Assembly: GCA_944349915.1 (NCBI GenBank)
Contig: CALVNU010000013.1
Coordinates: 1-13,875, forward strand
DNA: 13,875 nt
Source of the DNA: an uncultured Clostridia bacterium
GTDB lineage: Bacteria > Bacillota > Clostridia > Christensenellales > UBA1242
Direction: 5' to 3'
Under the pieces are notes generated by a model, which was not told the DNA's origin, ran no database searches, and saw only the letters and a list, made by a program, of their open reading frames with translations. Every line of letters starts with the position of its first letter. The first letter of the stretch is position 1. The translations under genes were made by a program, and so were the position numbers. This document shows, in pieces, positions 1 to 6,838 of the stretch.

Positions 1-46
1 GCCTCTGCCCTTGTTCTTCAATTGCAACAACAAACTTACCCTTCAA
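1..46 (-). CDS. rluD: RluD-family 23S rRNA pseudouridine synthase, N-terminal fragment
   Basis: Only the first 15 or so codons are inside the window. From the TTG at 46..44 the frame reads LKGKFVVAIEEQGQR and stays open to the edge. The pattern 'V..EEQGQR' at the extreme N-terminus matches the start of the S4 RNA-binding domain in RluD/RluC enzymes, which normally continues LDKFL. These enzymes convert specific uridines of large-subunit rRNA to pseudouridine. The TTG start is chosen because GGAG lies six bases upstream (56..53). A GTG at 58..56, overlapping the lspA stop as TAGTG, is the alternative. The position directly after lspA agrees with the lspA-rluD pair common in Bacillota. The call rests on very little sequence plus context. 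Confidence 0.6.
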   Translation of the reverse strand, partial: MKGKFVVAIEEQGQR

Positions 47-57
47 TTTTTGCTCCA

Positions 58-750
58 CTATTGAGTTTTGTCATCATTTTTTTCGTCTTTTTTGTCAAAA
101 TTTTCTTTGTTTTCAAGATTGTCTTTTTTTTCAAGGTTTTCTTTTGAGTTTAAATCTTGACATGTCGAAGTTTGATTTTTATCTTTATCAACTTGGTTTT
201 GGCCTGTTTTTCTAATGTCTTTTGCCGTTTTTGCTTTCTCTGCTTTATAATCTTTTACGAAATCTACAATAAAGTAGATGATAAATAGCACAACGCCAAT
301 TGTGATTGCGCAATCTGCAATATTAAAAACTGGGAAGTCGATAAACTGCAAATTAATAAAATCACGAACATAGCCAAACACCAATCTGTCATATAAGTTG
401 CCTATACAGCCACCAACAATCAATCCCACTATAACCGACAAAAAAATAGTTGTGCCATCCACCTTTGTATTGCCTGCCTTGCATTTTGAGAGATAAAACC
501 ACAGCAAACCCGCCATAATAAGCAATGAAATAATGATTAACAGCCAAGTTTGACCACTAAAAATACCCCAACTTGCGCCAAAATTTTGAACATAAACAAA
601 GTTTATAAATCCGTCGATAAAACCAGCCTCATCTCCAACATTTGGAATAAGAAGACCTATCAAAAGATATTTTGTAAGCATATCAAAGAGTATTGCAACA
701 AACGCAATAATGATTGCAATAAAATAGGTTTTGAAAAAATTACTCTTCAA
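58..750 (-). CDS. lspA: Lipoprotein signal peptidase (signal peptidase II) with a long charged C-terminal tail
   Basis: This is the aspartic membrane protease that removes signal peptides from prolipoproteins after the conserved cysteine has been lipidated. With a TTG start at 750 it has 230 residues. Four hydrophobic helices lie near residues 8-34, 68-87, 100-115 and 148-167. Family signatures are DxxTK (D23), the NFGASWGIF block (N56), GNLYDR (118-121), and the two catalytic aspartates in VRDFI (D130) and FNIAD (D146). The enzymatic core ends near residue 167. The last 60 or so residues are lysine-, glutamate- and asparagine-rich with KENLEKKDN-like repeats, whereas family members are usually about 150-170 residues. 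The TTG is chosen because GGAGG sits eight to nine bases upstream; the longer in-frame ATG starts at 837 and 801 lie deep inside sepF. The gene overlaps the end of sepF by 11 bases. Confidence 0.93.
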   Translation of the reverse strand: MKSNFFKTYFIAIIIAFVAILFDMLTKYLLIGLLIPNVGDEAGFIDGFINFVYVQNFGASWGIFSGQTWLLIIISLLIMAGLLWFYLSKCKAGNTKVDGTTIFLSVIVGLIVGGCIGNLYDRLVFGYVRDFINLQFIDFPVFNIADCAITIGVVLFIIYFIVDFVKDYKAEKAKTAKDIRKTGQNQVDKDKNQTSTCQDLNSKENLEKKDNLENKENFDKKDEKNDDKTQ

Positions 751-1108
751 TTTCCATACCCTCCGGTAAATAGAGATAAAGTTTTCCTTCTTCAAGTTCA
801 TGCCTAGATGCAGACAAAGCAAAGCAAACACCTTCAAAATATGTCAAGATGCGCTCTGCCAAATCTTTTTCGCAATATTCAATCGAAATTATGCAAGGGT
901 TATTATTTTTAAGAATTTCCGCAAAATCTCTAACTTGCAAAAATGTTTCAGGATAATAAACTGGAACACCGTCAATTTCTTCTGCTCTAGATTTTACCTT
1001 GCCATGTTTTATTTTAAAACTGGCTTTTGTTTTATTTTTTTCTGGTCGTTTGCTTTTTTCTTCACTTTCAAAGCCCATTGCTTGAAAAATCTTACCTATA
1101 AATCCCAT
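740..1108 (-). CDS. sepF: Cell division protein SepF
   Basis: SepF tethers FtsZ filaments to the membrane at the division site and polymerises into arcs or rings. The predicted 122-residue protein begins MGFIGKIFQAMGFE, the amphipathic membrane-binding helix typical of the family. A short lysine-rich linker follows (17-43). The compact SepF domain comes next (about 47-118), with the PETFLQVRDFAEILKNN block, then the helix ILTYFEGVCFAL containing the conserved glycine (G93), then KLYLYLP. The ATG at 1108 is chosen because GGAAGGTG lies five bases upstream; a TTG at 1123 would add five residues unlike the family and would overlap this Shine-Dalgarno sequence. SepF is often found close to lspA and rluD in Bacillota, but ylmG, ylmH and divIVA, which usually come between, are absent here. 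Confidence 0.9.
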   Translation of the reverse strand: MGFIGKIFQAMGFESEEKSKRPEKNKTKASFKIKHGKVKSRAEEIDGVPVYYPETFLQVRDFAEILKNNNPCIISIEYCEKDLAERILTYFEGVCFALSASRHELEEGKLYLYLPEGMEIEE

Positions 1109-1136
1109 AAATTCACCTTCCAAATAATATATAAAG

Positions 1137-1142
1137 ATTATA
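1137..1142 (-). promoter_or_regulatory. Extended -10 promoter element for sepF-lspA-rluD
   Basis: On the minus strand the sequence is TGCTATAAT, a perfect sigma-A -10 box with the extended TG motif. It lies about 28 bases before the sepF start and just before the SD. No good -35 hexamer is visible at 16-18 bases, only T-rich DNA, so recognition would depend on the extended -10. It is the only clear promoter between the tuf terminator and sepF. Confidence 0.5.
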
Positions 1143-1744
1143 GCATAAAAAATTGAAAGATAAAAAAGATTTTTTAATTAAAAAAGATAATGATTGCAAA
1201 AATTGCAATTTTTACCATAATTTTGTTTTAATATTTAAAATTTTTTCAAAAATATTGTAAATATATTAAAAAAAAATTATCTTAAACCTATAATTTCAAG
1301 AAAATCTTTAAAAAAGCAACTTTTATTCTATTATTATCAAAACAACATTAAGCACTTAACTTTGCCATTCAATAATAAAAAATTGACTTCCACAGCGATA
1401 TTATCTAAATTGAAATCATTGTTTACAATAACACACTCTAAATTAAAATAGTTTTTTAAAAAATATTTAAATTGAAACAAAAGACTAACTTATAAATTTT
1501 CAAAAGATTGATTTATAAAAAATTGACTTGCTGTTTACTAAAAAGATACCTACTGTTTACTAAAAATGCACAGACTGTTTAGTAAAAAATTAACCTACTG
1601 TTTAATACAAGATTGCCTTTGTTATTTACCAAAAAGATAAAATAAATAAGATTAACCTGCACCACCATAAAAAATCATTATATACCAACTTTAACACTCA
1701 TTTTTATAAATAAAACTAAAAATTCTATTTTATACAATACAAAT
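1143..1744. other. Gene-free AT-rich spacer between tuf and sepF
   Basis: About 600 bases with no credible open frame on either strand and no recognisable RNA gene. It holds long A and T runs, two 16-bp perfect palindromes (1170..1185 and 1198..1213) near the sepF promoter, two copies of AATTGACTT (1382 and 1523), and the 22-24 bp repeat array at about 1528-1640 listed separately. The tuf terminator bounds it on the right. Much of it may simply be non-coding spacer. Confidence 0.6.
1528..1640. repeat. Five degenerate 22-24 bp direct repeats
   Basis: The core CTGTTTACTAAAAA recurs with starts at 1531, 1553, 1575 (TTTAGTAAAA), 1598 (CTGTTTAATACAA) and about 1622 (TTATTTACCAAAAA), giving spacings of 22, 22, 23 and 24. 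Copies 1 and 5 also share AAAAAGATA after the core, and copies 2 and 4 share CCTA before it. Copy 3 has G where copies 1 and 2 have C, so its TTTAGTAAA (1578-1586) is the exact complement of TTTACTAAA in copy 2 (1556-1564). Spacing near two helical turns is what a row of protein-binding sites would show, but that function is inferred. Confidence 0.75.
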
Positions 1745-1776
1745 AAAAAATGACTGGAAAATTTCAGTCATTTTTT
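1745..1776 (-). terminator. Bidirectional intrinsic terminator after tuf
   Basis: A 12-bp perfect inverted repeat (AAAAAATGACTG paired with CAGTCATTTTTT) encloses an 8-base loop. It lies 35 bases after the tuf stop. The stem core TGACTG/CAGTCA is followed by a T-run on either strand, so it can stop transcription from both sides. It closes the tuf transcript and insulates sepF. Confidence 0.88.
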
Positions 1777-1811
1777 ATGCAAATTTTTTAACAATTATTT
1801 AATAAATAAGA

Positions 1812-3014
1812 TTATTCAATAATTGAAGAAACTACACCAGAACCAACTGTTCTGCCACCTTCACGGATAGCGAAACGAAGTCCTTGTTCAATAGCGATAG
1901 GATTGATAAGAGTGATTGTCATTTTTACATGGTCACCAGGCATAACCATTTCAACACCCTTTTCAAGTTCAATAACACCTGTGATGTCAGTTGTTCTAAA
2001 ATAGAATTGTGGTCTGTAACCATTGAAGAATGGAGTGTGGCGTCCACCTTCTTCTTTCTTAAGAACATAAACTTCAGCAGTGAATTTTGTGTGTGGGTGA
2101 ATAGTTCCTGGTTTGCAAAGAACTTGACCTCTTTCGATGTCCGATCTTTGAATTCCACGAAGAAGAAGACCTGCGTTATCACCAGCGATAGCAGCATCAA
2201 GAGACTTGTGGAACATTTCAACGCCTGTTACAACAGTTTGTTTAGAAGCACCAAGTCCAACGATTTCAACAGTATCACCGATTTTTACAGAACCTCTTTC
2301 TACTCTACCAGTTGCAACTGTTCCACGACCAGTGATTGTGAAAACGTCTTCAACAGGCATAAGGAAAGGTTTGTCAGTTTCTCTTTGAGGTTCAGGAATA
2401 TAAGTGTCAAGAGCGTCAAGAAGTTCTTGAATGCATTGACATGCAGGGTCTGTAACATTGCCTGCTTGAGCAGCTTCGAGAGCCTTCAATGCAGAACCTT
2501 TGATGATAGGAGTTTTGTCTCCTGGGAAACCATATTCGGTAAGAAGGTCTCTAATTTCCATTTCAACAAGTTCAAGAAGTTCTGGATCGTCAACTTGATC
2601 AGTTTTGTTCATAAATACAACGATGTAAGGAACACCAACCTGTCTAGCAAGAAGAATGTGCTCTCTTGTTTGAGGCATAGGACCATCTGTTGCAGCAACA
2701 ACAAGGATAGCGCCGTCCATTTGAGCAGCACCTGTAATCATGTTTTTAACATAGTCAGCGTGTCCTGGGCAGTCAACGTGAGCATAGTGACGTTTGTCAG
2801 TTTCATACTCAACGTGAGCTGTGTTGATTGTGATACCTCTAGCCTTTTCTTCTGGGGCTTTATCGATTTCATCATATCTCATTTTTTGAGCATAACCCTT
2901 AGCAGCAGAATACATTGTGATTGCAGCAGTAAGAGTTGTTTTGCCGTGGTCAACGTGACCAATAGTTCCAACATTTACGTGTGGTTTTTTTCTTTCATAA
3001 ACACCAATAGCCAT
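1812..3014 (-). CDS. tuf: Translation elongation factor Tu
   Basis: EF-Tu is the cytoplasmic GTPase that delivers aminoacyl-tRNA to the ribosomal A site. The 400-residue length is normal. The N-terminal G domain has GHVDHGKT (19-26), the switch I motif RGITI (59-63), DCPGH (81-85) and NKTD (136-139). Domain 2 includes the TGRGTVATGRVERG block, and domain 3 ends in GGRTVGSGVV. The ATG at 3014 is preceded by AAGGAG at good spacing and gives the canonical start MAIGVYERKKPHVNVGTIGH. It follows fusA, as is usual for the str cluster, but after a 139-base gap holding its own promoter, so it can be transcribed both from the operon and independently. Codon use is restricted, as expected for a very highly expressed gene. 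Confidence 0.99.
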   Translation of the reverse strand: MAIGVYERKKPHVNVGTIGHVDHGKTTLTAAITMYSAAKGYAQKMRYDEIDKAPEEKARGITINTAHVEYETDKRHYAHVDCPGHADYVKNMITGAAQMDGAILVVAATDGPMPQTREHILLARQVGVPYIVVFMNKTDQVDDPELLELVEMEIRDLLTEYGFPGDKTPIIKGSALKALEAAQAGNVTDPACQCIQELLDALDTYIPEPQRETDKPFLMPVEDVFTITGRGTVATGRVERGSVKIGDTVEIVGLGASKQTVVTGVEMFHKSLDAAIAGDNAGLLLRGIQRSDIERGQVLCKPGTIHPHTKFTAEVYVLKKEEGGRHTPFFNGYRPQFYFRTTDITGVIELEKGVEMVMPGDHVKMTITLINPIAIEQGLRFAIREGGRTVGSGVVSSIIE

Positions 3015-3048
3015 TTTAAAAAATCTCCTTTTTTTGTTTTACTACGAT

Positions 3049-3076
3049 ATCATAACATATTTTTTTGCAAAAGCAA
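3049..3076 (-). promoter_or_regulatory. tuf: Putative tuf promoter
   Basis: On the minus strand an extended -10 element, TGTTATGAT, has its hexamer TATGAT at 3054..3049. A weak -35 candidate, TTGCTT (3076..3071), lies 16 bases upstream. The expected start site would leave a leader of about 28 nt before the ATG, containing the AAGGAG ribosome binding site. The -10 is good and the -35 is poor. Confidence 0.5.
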
Positions 3077-3153
3077 AATGATTTTTCAATTTTTTTTAAA
3101 TTTTTGTCATTTTTTTTGACTAAACCTCCCCCTGCAGACGACAGGGATAAGTT

Positions 3154-5232
3154 TTATTGTTTATTTTTTGCTCTTTCACCAATAATGTTTTGAGCGATAG
3201 ATTTTGGAACTTCTTGATATTTCAAAGGTTCCATAACATAGTTGCCTCTGCCCTGTGTTTGAGAGCGAAGGTCTGTTGCATATCCAAACATTTCTGCAAG
3301 AGGAACTTCCGCATTGACAATTTGAATTCCTGCAGAAGATTCTGTTCCAGTAAGCATACCTCTTCTAGAAGTAAGGTTGCCCATAACAGTTCCAAGATAC
3401 TCATCTGGCACTTCAACAGAAACTTTCATGATAGGTTCTAGAAGCACTGGGTCTGCATTTCTTGCACCTTCTTGGAAAGCCATTGAACCAGCAATCTTGA
3501 AGGCCATTTCCGAAGAGTCGACTTCGTGGTAAGAACCGTCAACCAAAGTAACTTTAAAGTCTACAGTCTCATATCCAGCAAGCACACCATTCATTCTTGC
3601 TTCGTTGATACCATTGTTGATTGGTTGGATATATTCTTTTGGAACAGAACCACCAACGGTTTTATCAACAAATTGATAGCCTTCACCTGGAGCAAGAGGT
3701 TCCATTTCAATAACGCAGTGTCCATATTGACCTTTACCGCCAGACTGTCTAATAAATTTCCCTTCGGCGCGAACAGCCTTTTTGATGGCTTCACGATAAC
3801 TAACTTGAGGTTTACCAACAGTTGCTTCAACTTTAAATTCTCTCAAAAGTCTGTCAACAATAATTTCAAGGTGAAGTTCGCCCATACCAGCAATCAAAGT
3901 TTGTCCAGTTTCTTGGTTTGTTGAAACTCTAAAAGAAGGGTCTTCTCTTGAAAGTTTTGCAAGAGCAAGAGCCATTTTTTCTTGCATATCCTTTGTTTTA
4001 GGTTCGATAGCAAGTTGGATAACAGGTTCTGGGAATTCCATGCTCTCAAGTTGGATAGGATGTTTTTCATCACAAAGAGTGTGTCCTGTGATTGTGTCTT
4101 TAAGTCCAACAATAGCGGCAATGTCGCCTGCAGAAACTTCATTGATTTCCTGTCTGTTGTTTGCGTGCATTCTAATAAGACGGCCAACTCTTTCGGTTTT
4201 TCCTGTGTTTGAGTTGTAAACATAAGAGCCTGCCGTAAGTTTTCCACTATATACACGGAAGAAAGTAAGTCCACCAACATAAGGGTCTGTCATAATTTTG
4301 AATGCAAGGCCTGCAAGAGGTGCATTTTCGTCTGGTTTTCTGTCTTCTTCTTTCCCTGTTTCTGGGTTGATACCTTTGATATAATCAATATCAAGAGGGC
4401 TTGGAAGATATTCAACCATGGCGTCAAGCAACATTTGGACGCCTTTATTTTTGTATGACGAACCGCAAAGAACAGGTGTTAATGTTTTTGCGATTGTTGC
4501 CTTTCTTATCGCTTTTTGAAGTTCATCAATTGAAATTTCATCACCTTCAAAGTATCTTTCAAGCAAGGCGTCATCGGTTTCAACGATTTTTTCAATCATC
4601 TTATCATGTTCTTCTTGCGCTCTAGCCTTAAGATTTTCTGGGATTTCTGCGATTTCAATTTGAGTTCCCATATCATCTTTGTAAATTTCAGCCTTCATAG
4701 TTAAAAGGTCGATAATTCCAGAGAATGTGTCAGCCTCTCCAATAGGCATTTGGATAGGCAATGGATTTGTTTTAAGTCTGCGCTGGATAGACTCAACGCA
4801 ACCAAAAAAGTCAGCGGCATCTCTGTCCATTTTGTTTACATAAATGATTGTTGGCACTTTGTATTTTGTAGCCTGGCGCCAAACTGTTTCTGTTTGAGGT
4901 TGAACTTTATCACGAGCAGAAAGCACCAAAACAGCACCATCAAGCACCTTCAAAGAACGCTCAACTTCAATAGTGAAGTCAACGTGTCCTGGAGTGTCGA
5001 TAATGTTGATTTTATGACCTTTCCAAAAGCAAGTTGTGCAGGCAGAAGTGATGGTAATACCACGCTCTTGCTCTTGAGCCATCCAGTCCATAGTTGCGGC
5101 GCCGTCGTGAACTTCACCAATTTTGTGGCTTTTGCCTGTATAGTACAAAATACGCTCTGTGGTTGTAGTTTTTCCAGCATCAATGTGTGCCATAATGCCG
5201 ACATTTCTTGTAAGTTCAAGATTGTTTGCCAT
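3154..5232 (-). CDS. fusA: Translation elongation factor G
   Basis: EF-G is the GTPase that drives translocation of tRNA and mRNA on the ribosome. From the ATG at 5232 it has 692 residues, the usual length. The G domain begins MANNLELTRNVGIMAHIDAG, with the P-loop AHIDAGKT, then RGITITSA (switch I), DTPGHVDF and NKMD. The later domains contain GMGELHLEI and, near the C-terminus, the LTSRRGM and EMFGYATDLRS blocks typical of domains IV and V. The internal ATG is preferred over one 33 bases upstream because AAGGAG lies seven bases before it and the upstream residues (MNGYKSKRRNN) are not part of the family. It is separated from rpsG by an unrelated gene, which is unusual for the str operon. Confidence 0.98.
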   Translation of the reverse strand: MANNLELTRNVGIMAHIDAGKTTTTERILYYTGKSHKIGEVHDGAATMDWMAQEQERGITITSACTTCFWKGHKINIIDTPGHVDFTIEVERSLKVLDGAVLVLSARDKVQPQTETVWRQATKYKVPTIIYVNKMDRDAADFFGCVESIQRRLKTNPLPIQMPIGEADTFSGIIDLLTMKAEIYKDDMGTQIEIAEIPENLKARAQEEHDKMIEKIVETDDALLERYFEGDEISIDELQKAIRKATIAKTLTPVLCGSSYKNKGVQMLLDAMVEYLPSPLDIDYIKGINPETGKEEDRKPDENAPLAGLAFKIMTDPYVGGLTFFRVYSGKLTAGSYVYNSNTGKTERVGRLIRMHANNRQEINEVSAGDIAAIVGLKDTITGHTLCDEKHPIQLESMEFPEPVIQLAIEPKTKDMQEKMALALAKLSREDPSFRVSTNQETGQTLIAGMGELHLEIIVDRLLREFKVEATVGKPQVSYREAIKKAVRAEGKFIRQSGGKGQYGHCVIEMEPLAPGEGYQFVDKTVGGSVPKEYIQPINNGINEARMNGVLAGYETVDFKVTLVDGSYHEVDSSEMAFKIAGSMAFQEGARNADPVLLEPIMKVSVEVPDEYLGTVMGNLTSRRGMLTGTESSAGIQIVNAEVPLAEMFGYATDLRSQTQGRGNYVMEPLKYQEVPKSIAQNIIGERAKNKQ

Positions 5233-5252
5233 ATTATTTCTCCTTTTAGATT

Positions 5253-5294
5253 TATATCCATTCAAAGTGCGGATATATACACCTTTGTATTATA
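5253..5294 (-). promoter_or_regulatory. Possible fusA -10 box and 5' hairpin
   Basis: On the minus strand a TATAAT occurs at 5294..5289, without a recognisable -35. Just downstream a 7-bp perfect inverted repeat, TATATCC and GGATATA (5277..5271 and 5259..5253), flanks an 11-base loop and ends about eight bases before the fusA Shine-Dalgarno. If the TATAAT is active, the hairpin would sit at the extreme 5' end of a fusA transcript. The surrounding AT-richness makes a chance -10 match easy. Confidence 0.3.
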
Positions 5295-5346
5295 ATTAAT
5301 GATATATTATTATTTTCTATAGAATTATAACTTAAAATTTATATCA

Positions 5347-5829
5347 TTATAATTCTGGTTCTTCTAGTTCTGGTTCTTCAAATGAATTATCTTTTTCTGG
5401 TGGACGATATGTCAATGCTCCATCAAGTTCTCCAAGTTTATTACCAACCGCCTGTTTAATATTTCCGCCCACTTTAACAATTCCTCTGCCAATCTCTGCA
5501 ATAACTTTGCCAGTAAGTTTTGCCACCTTCCCGACGGCTTCAACAGCGGTAAAAAGACCTAAAGAAAGAAGTTTAGCAACTTTTACAAAACCTTTTCCAA
5601 AACTTGAAAAGAATTTCTTTACTTTTTGCTTTCTATTTTCCCTTCTAGCTCGCTTTTCTTCTTCATGTTTTTTCAAAAGTTCATCATCCATCTCTTCTAA
5701 TTTTTCTCGTTCTTCGTTCAACTTTTGGAATGCATCTCCAAACTGGGCAATGTCTCTTTGACTTTGATAAAGCGGACCTGTCAAAAAACTCCAGTCCTTT
5801 GGGAACCCTAAATCATTATAATCTACCAT
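5347..5829 (-). CDS. Unrecognised coiled-coil / amphipathic-helix protein inside the str operon
   Basis: I do not recognise this 160-residue protein. It starts with MVDYNDLGFPKDWSFLTGPL, then has a strongly charged segment (about 34-72: glutamate-rich, then lysine/arginine-rich) that looks like a coiled coil ending in a basic patch. A glycine-spaced amphipathic region follows (about 73-134) with KVAKL at 83-87 and 101-105 and GKVIAEIGRGIVKVGG. The acidic tail ends in two copies of EEPEL, encoded by a 15-bp DNA repeat at 5353 and 5368. There is no signal peptide and no clear transmembrane helix, although residues 87-100 are fairly hydrophobic, so peripheral membrane binding is possible. The ATG at 5829 is chosen because AGAGGA lies ten bases upstream; a GTG at 5880 and an ATG at 5838 are less well placed. 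It lies co-directionally between rpsG and fusA, with no terminator seen on either side, and so is probably cotranscribed. Confidence 0.75.
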   Translation of the reverse strand: MVDYNDLGFPKDWSFLTGPLYQSQRDIAQFGDAFQKLNEEREKLEEMDDELLKKHEEEKRARRENRKQKVKKFFSSFGKGFVKVAKLLSLGLFTAVEAVGKVAKLTGKVIAEIGRGIVKVGGNIKQAVGNKLGELDGALTYRPPEKDNSFEEPELEEPEL

Positions 5830-5914
5830 CAATTCCATTTCCTCTTTTTTATAAAATTTCTGTATTAAATTTTTAACCACTTAATTTTATAAAATTCGCC
5901 TTCAAGTCTTTGTG

Positions 5915-5932
5915 AGGTTATATTTTTAACCT
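5915..5932 (-). other. Small hairpin in the rpsG to 5829 spacer
   Basis: AGGTTA and TAACCT form a 6-bp inverted repeat with a 6-base loop, beginning six bases after the rpsG stop. No T-run follows, so it is not a convincing terminator. It could be an mRNA-processing or stability element, or chance. Confidence 0.3.
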
Positions 5933-5938
5933 ACGCTA

Positions 5939-6412
5939 TTACCACTTAAAGTGAGCAAATGCCTTGTTGGCTTCGGCCATTCTGTGCATTTCATCGCGTT
6001 TTTTGATTGCTCCACCTGTAGAATTAAAAGCGTCCATAATTTCACCTGCAAGTTTTGCTTGCATTCCTCTTTCGCCAGTTCTCTTTCTAGCAAACGCAAC
6101 AATCCATCTTATAGCAAGTGTTTGTCTGCGTTCCGGACGGATTTCCATTGGCACTTGGTATGTTGCACCGCCCACCCTTCTAGATTTTGTTTCAAGCACT
6201 GGTTTTACATTTTCAAGTGCAGTTAAGAACACATCAAGTGGTTCTTGTTCAAGTTTTTCTTTTATTGTGTCAAATGCTCCATAAACAATTCTTTGAGCAA
6301 GTCCTTTCTTACCAGATTCCATAACTTGATTTACAAGTTTAGTAACAACTTTGCTCTTATAAATTGGATCTGGGAGAACATCTTTTTTGACAGCACTATT
6401 TCTTCTTGGCAT
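5939..6412 (-). CDS. rpsG: 30S ribosomal protein S7
   Basis: S7 is a primary 16S rRNA-binding protein of the 30S head that nucleates assembly of the 3' domain and contacts the E site. The 157-residue length is normal. Conserved blocks are MPRRNSAVKKDVLPDPIYKS at the start, LVNQVMESGKKGLAQRIVYGA, the GGATYQVPMEI loop (about 81-91), RRQTLAIRW, and the C-terminal RMAEANKAFAHFKW. The ATG is preceded by AAGGAG at seven bases. It lies 45 bases after rpsL, the canonical order. S7 is the translational autoregulator of this operon in Escherichia coli; I see no matching binding site here that I can defend. Confidence 0.98.
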   Translation of the reverse strand: MPRRNSAVKKDVLPDPIYKSKVVTKLVNQVMESGKKGLAQRIVYGAFDTIKEKLEQEPLDVFLTALENVKPVLETKSRRVGGATYQVPMEIRPERRQTLAIRWIVAFARKRTGERGMQAKLAGEIMDAFNSTGGAIKKRDEMHRMAEANKAFAHFKW

Positions 6413-6457
6413 AATTTTTCTCCTTTTTTATTTTATTTTGATTTTAAGCAAAGTTTT

Positions 6458-6838
6458 TTACTTTGTCTTCTTTGGGCGTTTTGCGCCATATTTTGAACGA
6501 CCTTGCTTTCTGTTTTGAACACCTGCAGTGTCAAGAGTTCCTCTTACGATGTGATAACGAACACCAGGAAGGTCCTTAACTCTGCCACCTCTTACAAGAA
6601 CAACGCTGTGCTCTTGAAGGTTATGCCCAACACCAGGAATATAGCAAGTTCCTTCTTGTCCATTTGAAAGTTTTACTCTTGCGATTTTTCTAAGCGCAGA
6701 GTTAGGTTTTTTAGGTGTAGCAGTTCTTACTGAAAGGCAAACACCTCTCTTTTGAGGGCATTCTTCCAAAAGTGGTGCTTTGGATTTTTTCTCAAAAGTT
6801 TCTCTTCCTTTTCTTACAAGTTGGTTTATTGTAGGCAT
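6458..6838 (-). CDS. rpsL: 30S ribosomal protein S12
   Basis: S12 lies at the decoding centre of the small subunit and helps control translational accuracy. The 126 residues include MPTINQLVRKGR, PQKRGVC, TATPKKPNSALRK, YIPGVGHNLQEHS, VLVRGGRVKDLPGVRYH and the C-terminal GRSKYGAKRPKK. The lysine in PKKPNS, whose substitution gives streptomycin resistance in many bacteria, is unchanged, as is the K in GRVKDLPG, so nothing here predicts that resistance. AAGGAG lies seven bases before the ATG. It is the first gene of the str operon, behind a strong promoter and a long structured leader. Confidence 0.99.
   Translation of the reverse strand: MPTINQLVRKGRETFEKKSKAPLLEECPQKRGVCLSVRTATPKKPNSALRKIARVKLSNGQEGTCYIPGVGHNLQEHSVVLVRGGRVKDLPGVRYHIVRGTLDTAGVQNRKQGRSKYGAKRPKKTK

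Noticed and set aside
1528..1640. CRISPR array or plasmid origin iterons
   Set aside because: The repeats are degenerate, spaced by fewer than 10 bases of unshared sequence, and lie between chromosomal housekeeping genes with no cas or rep gene nearby.
1884..3119. A 411-codon open frame on the plus strand opposite tuf
   Set aside because: It is the antisense of EF-Tu, kept open by restricted codon use. It has no ribosome binding site and its composition (serine-, phenylalanine- and asparagine-rich) is typical of antisense translation.
4750..5295. Plus-strand open frame opposite the start of fusA
   Set aside because: Shadow of fusA with no ribosome binding site or recognisable motif.
5880..5882. 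GTG at 5880 as the start of the gene between rpsG and fusA
   Set aside because: No Shine-Dalgarno lies before it, whereas the ATG at 5829 has AGAGGA ten bases upstream.
5881..5938. Separate promoter for the orphan gene after rpsG
   Set aside because: TATAAA and TTGAAG are present but only 8 bases apart, and no -35 is found at proper spacing.
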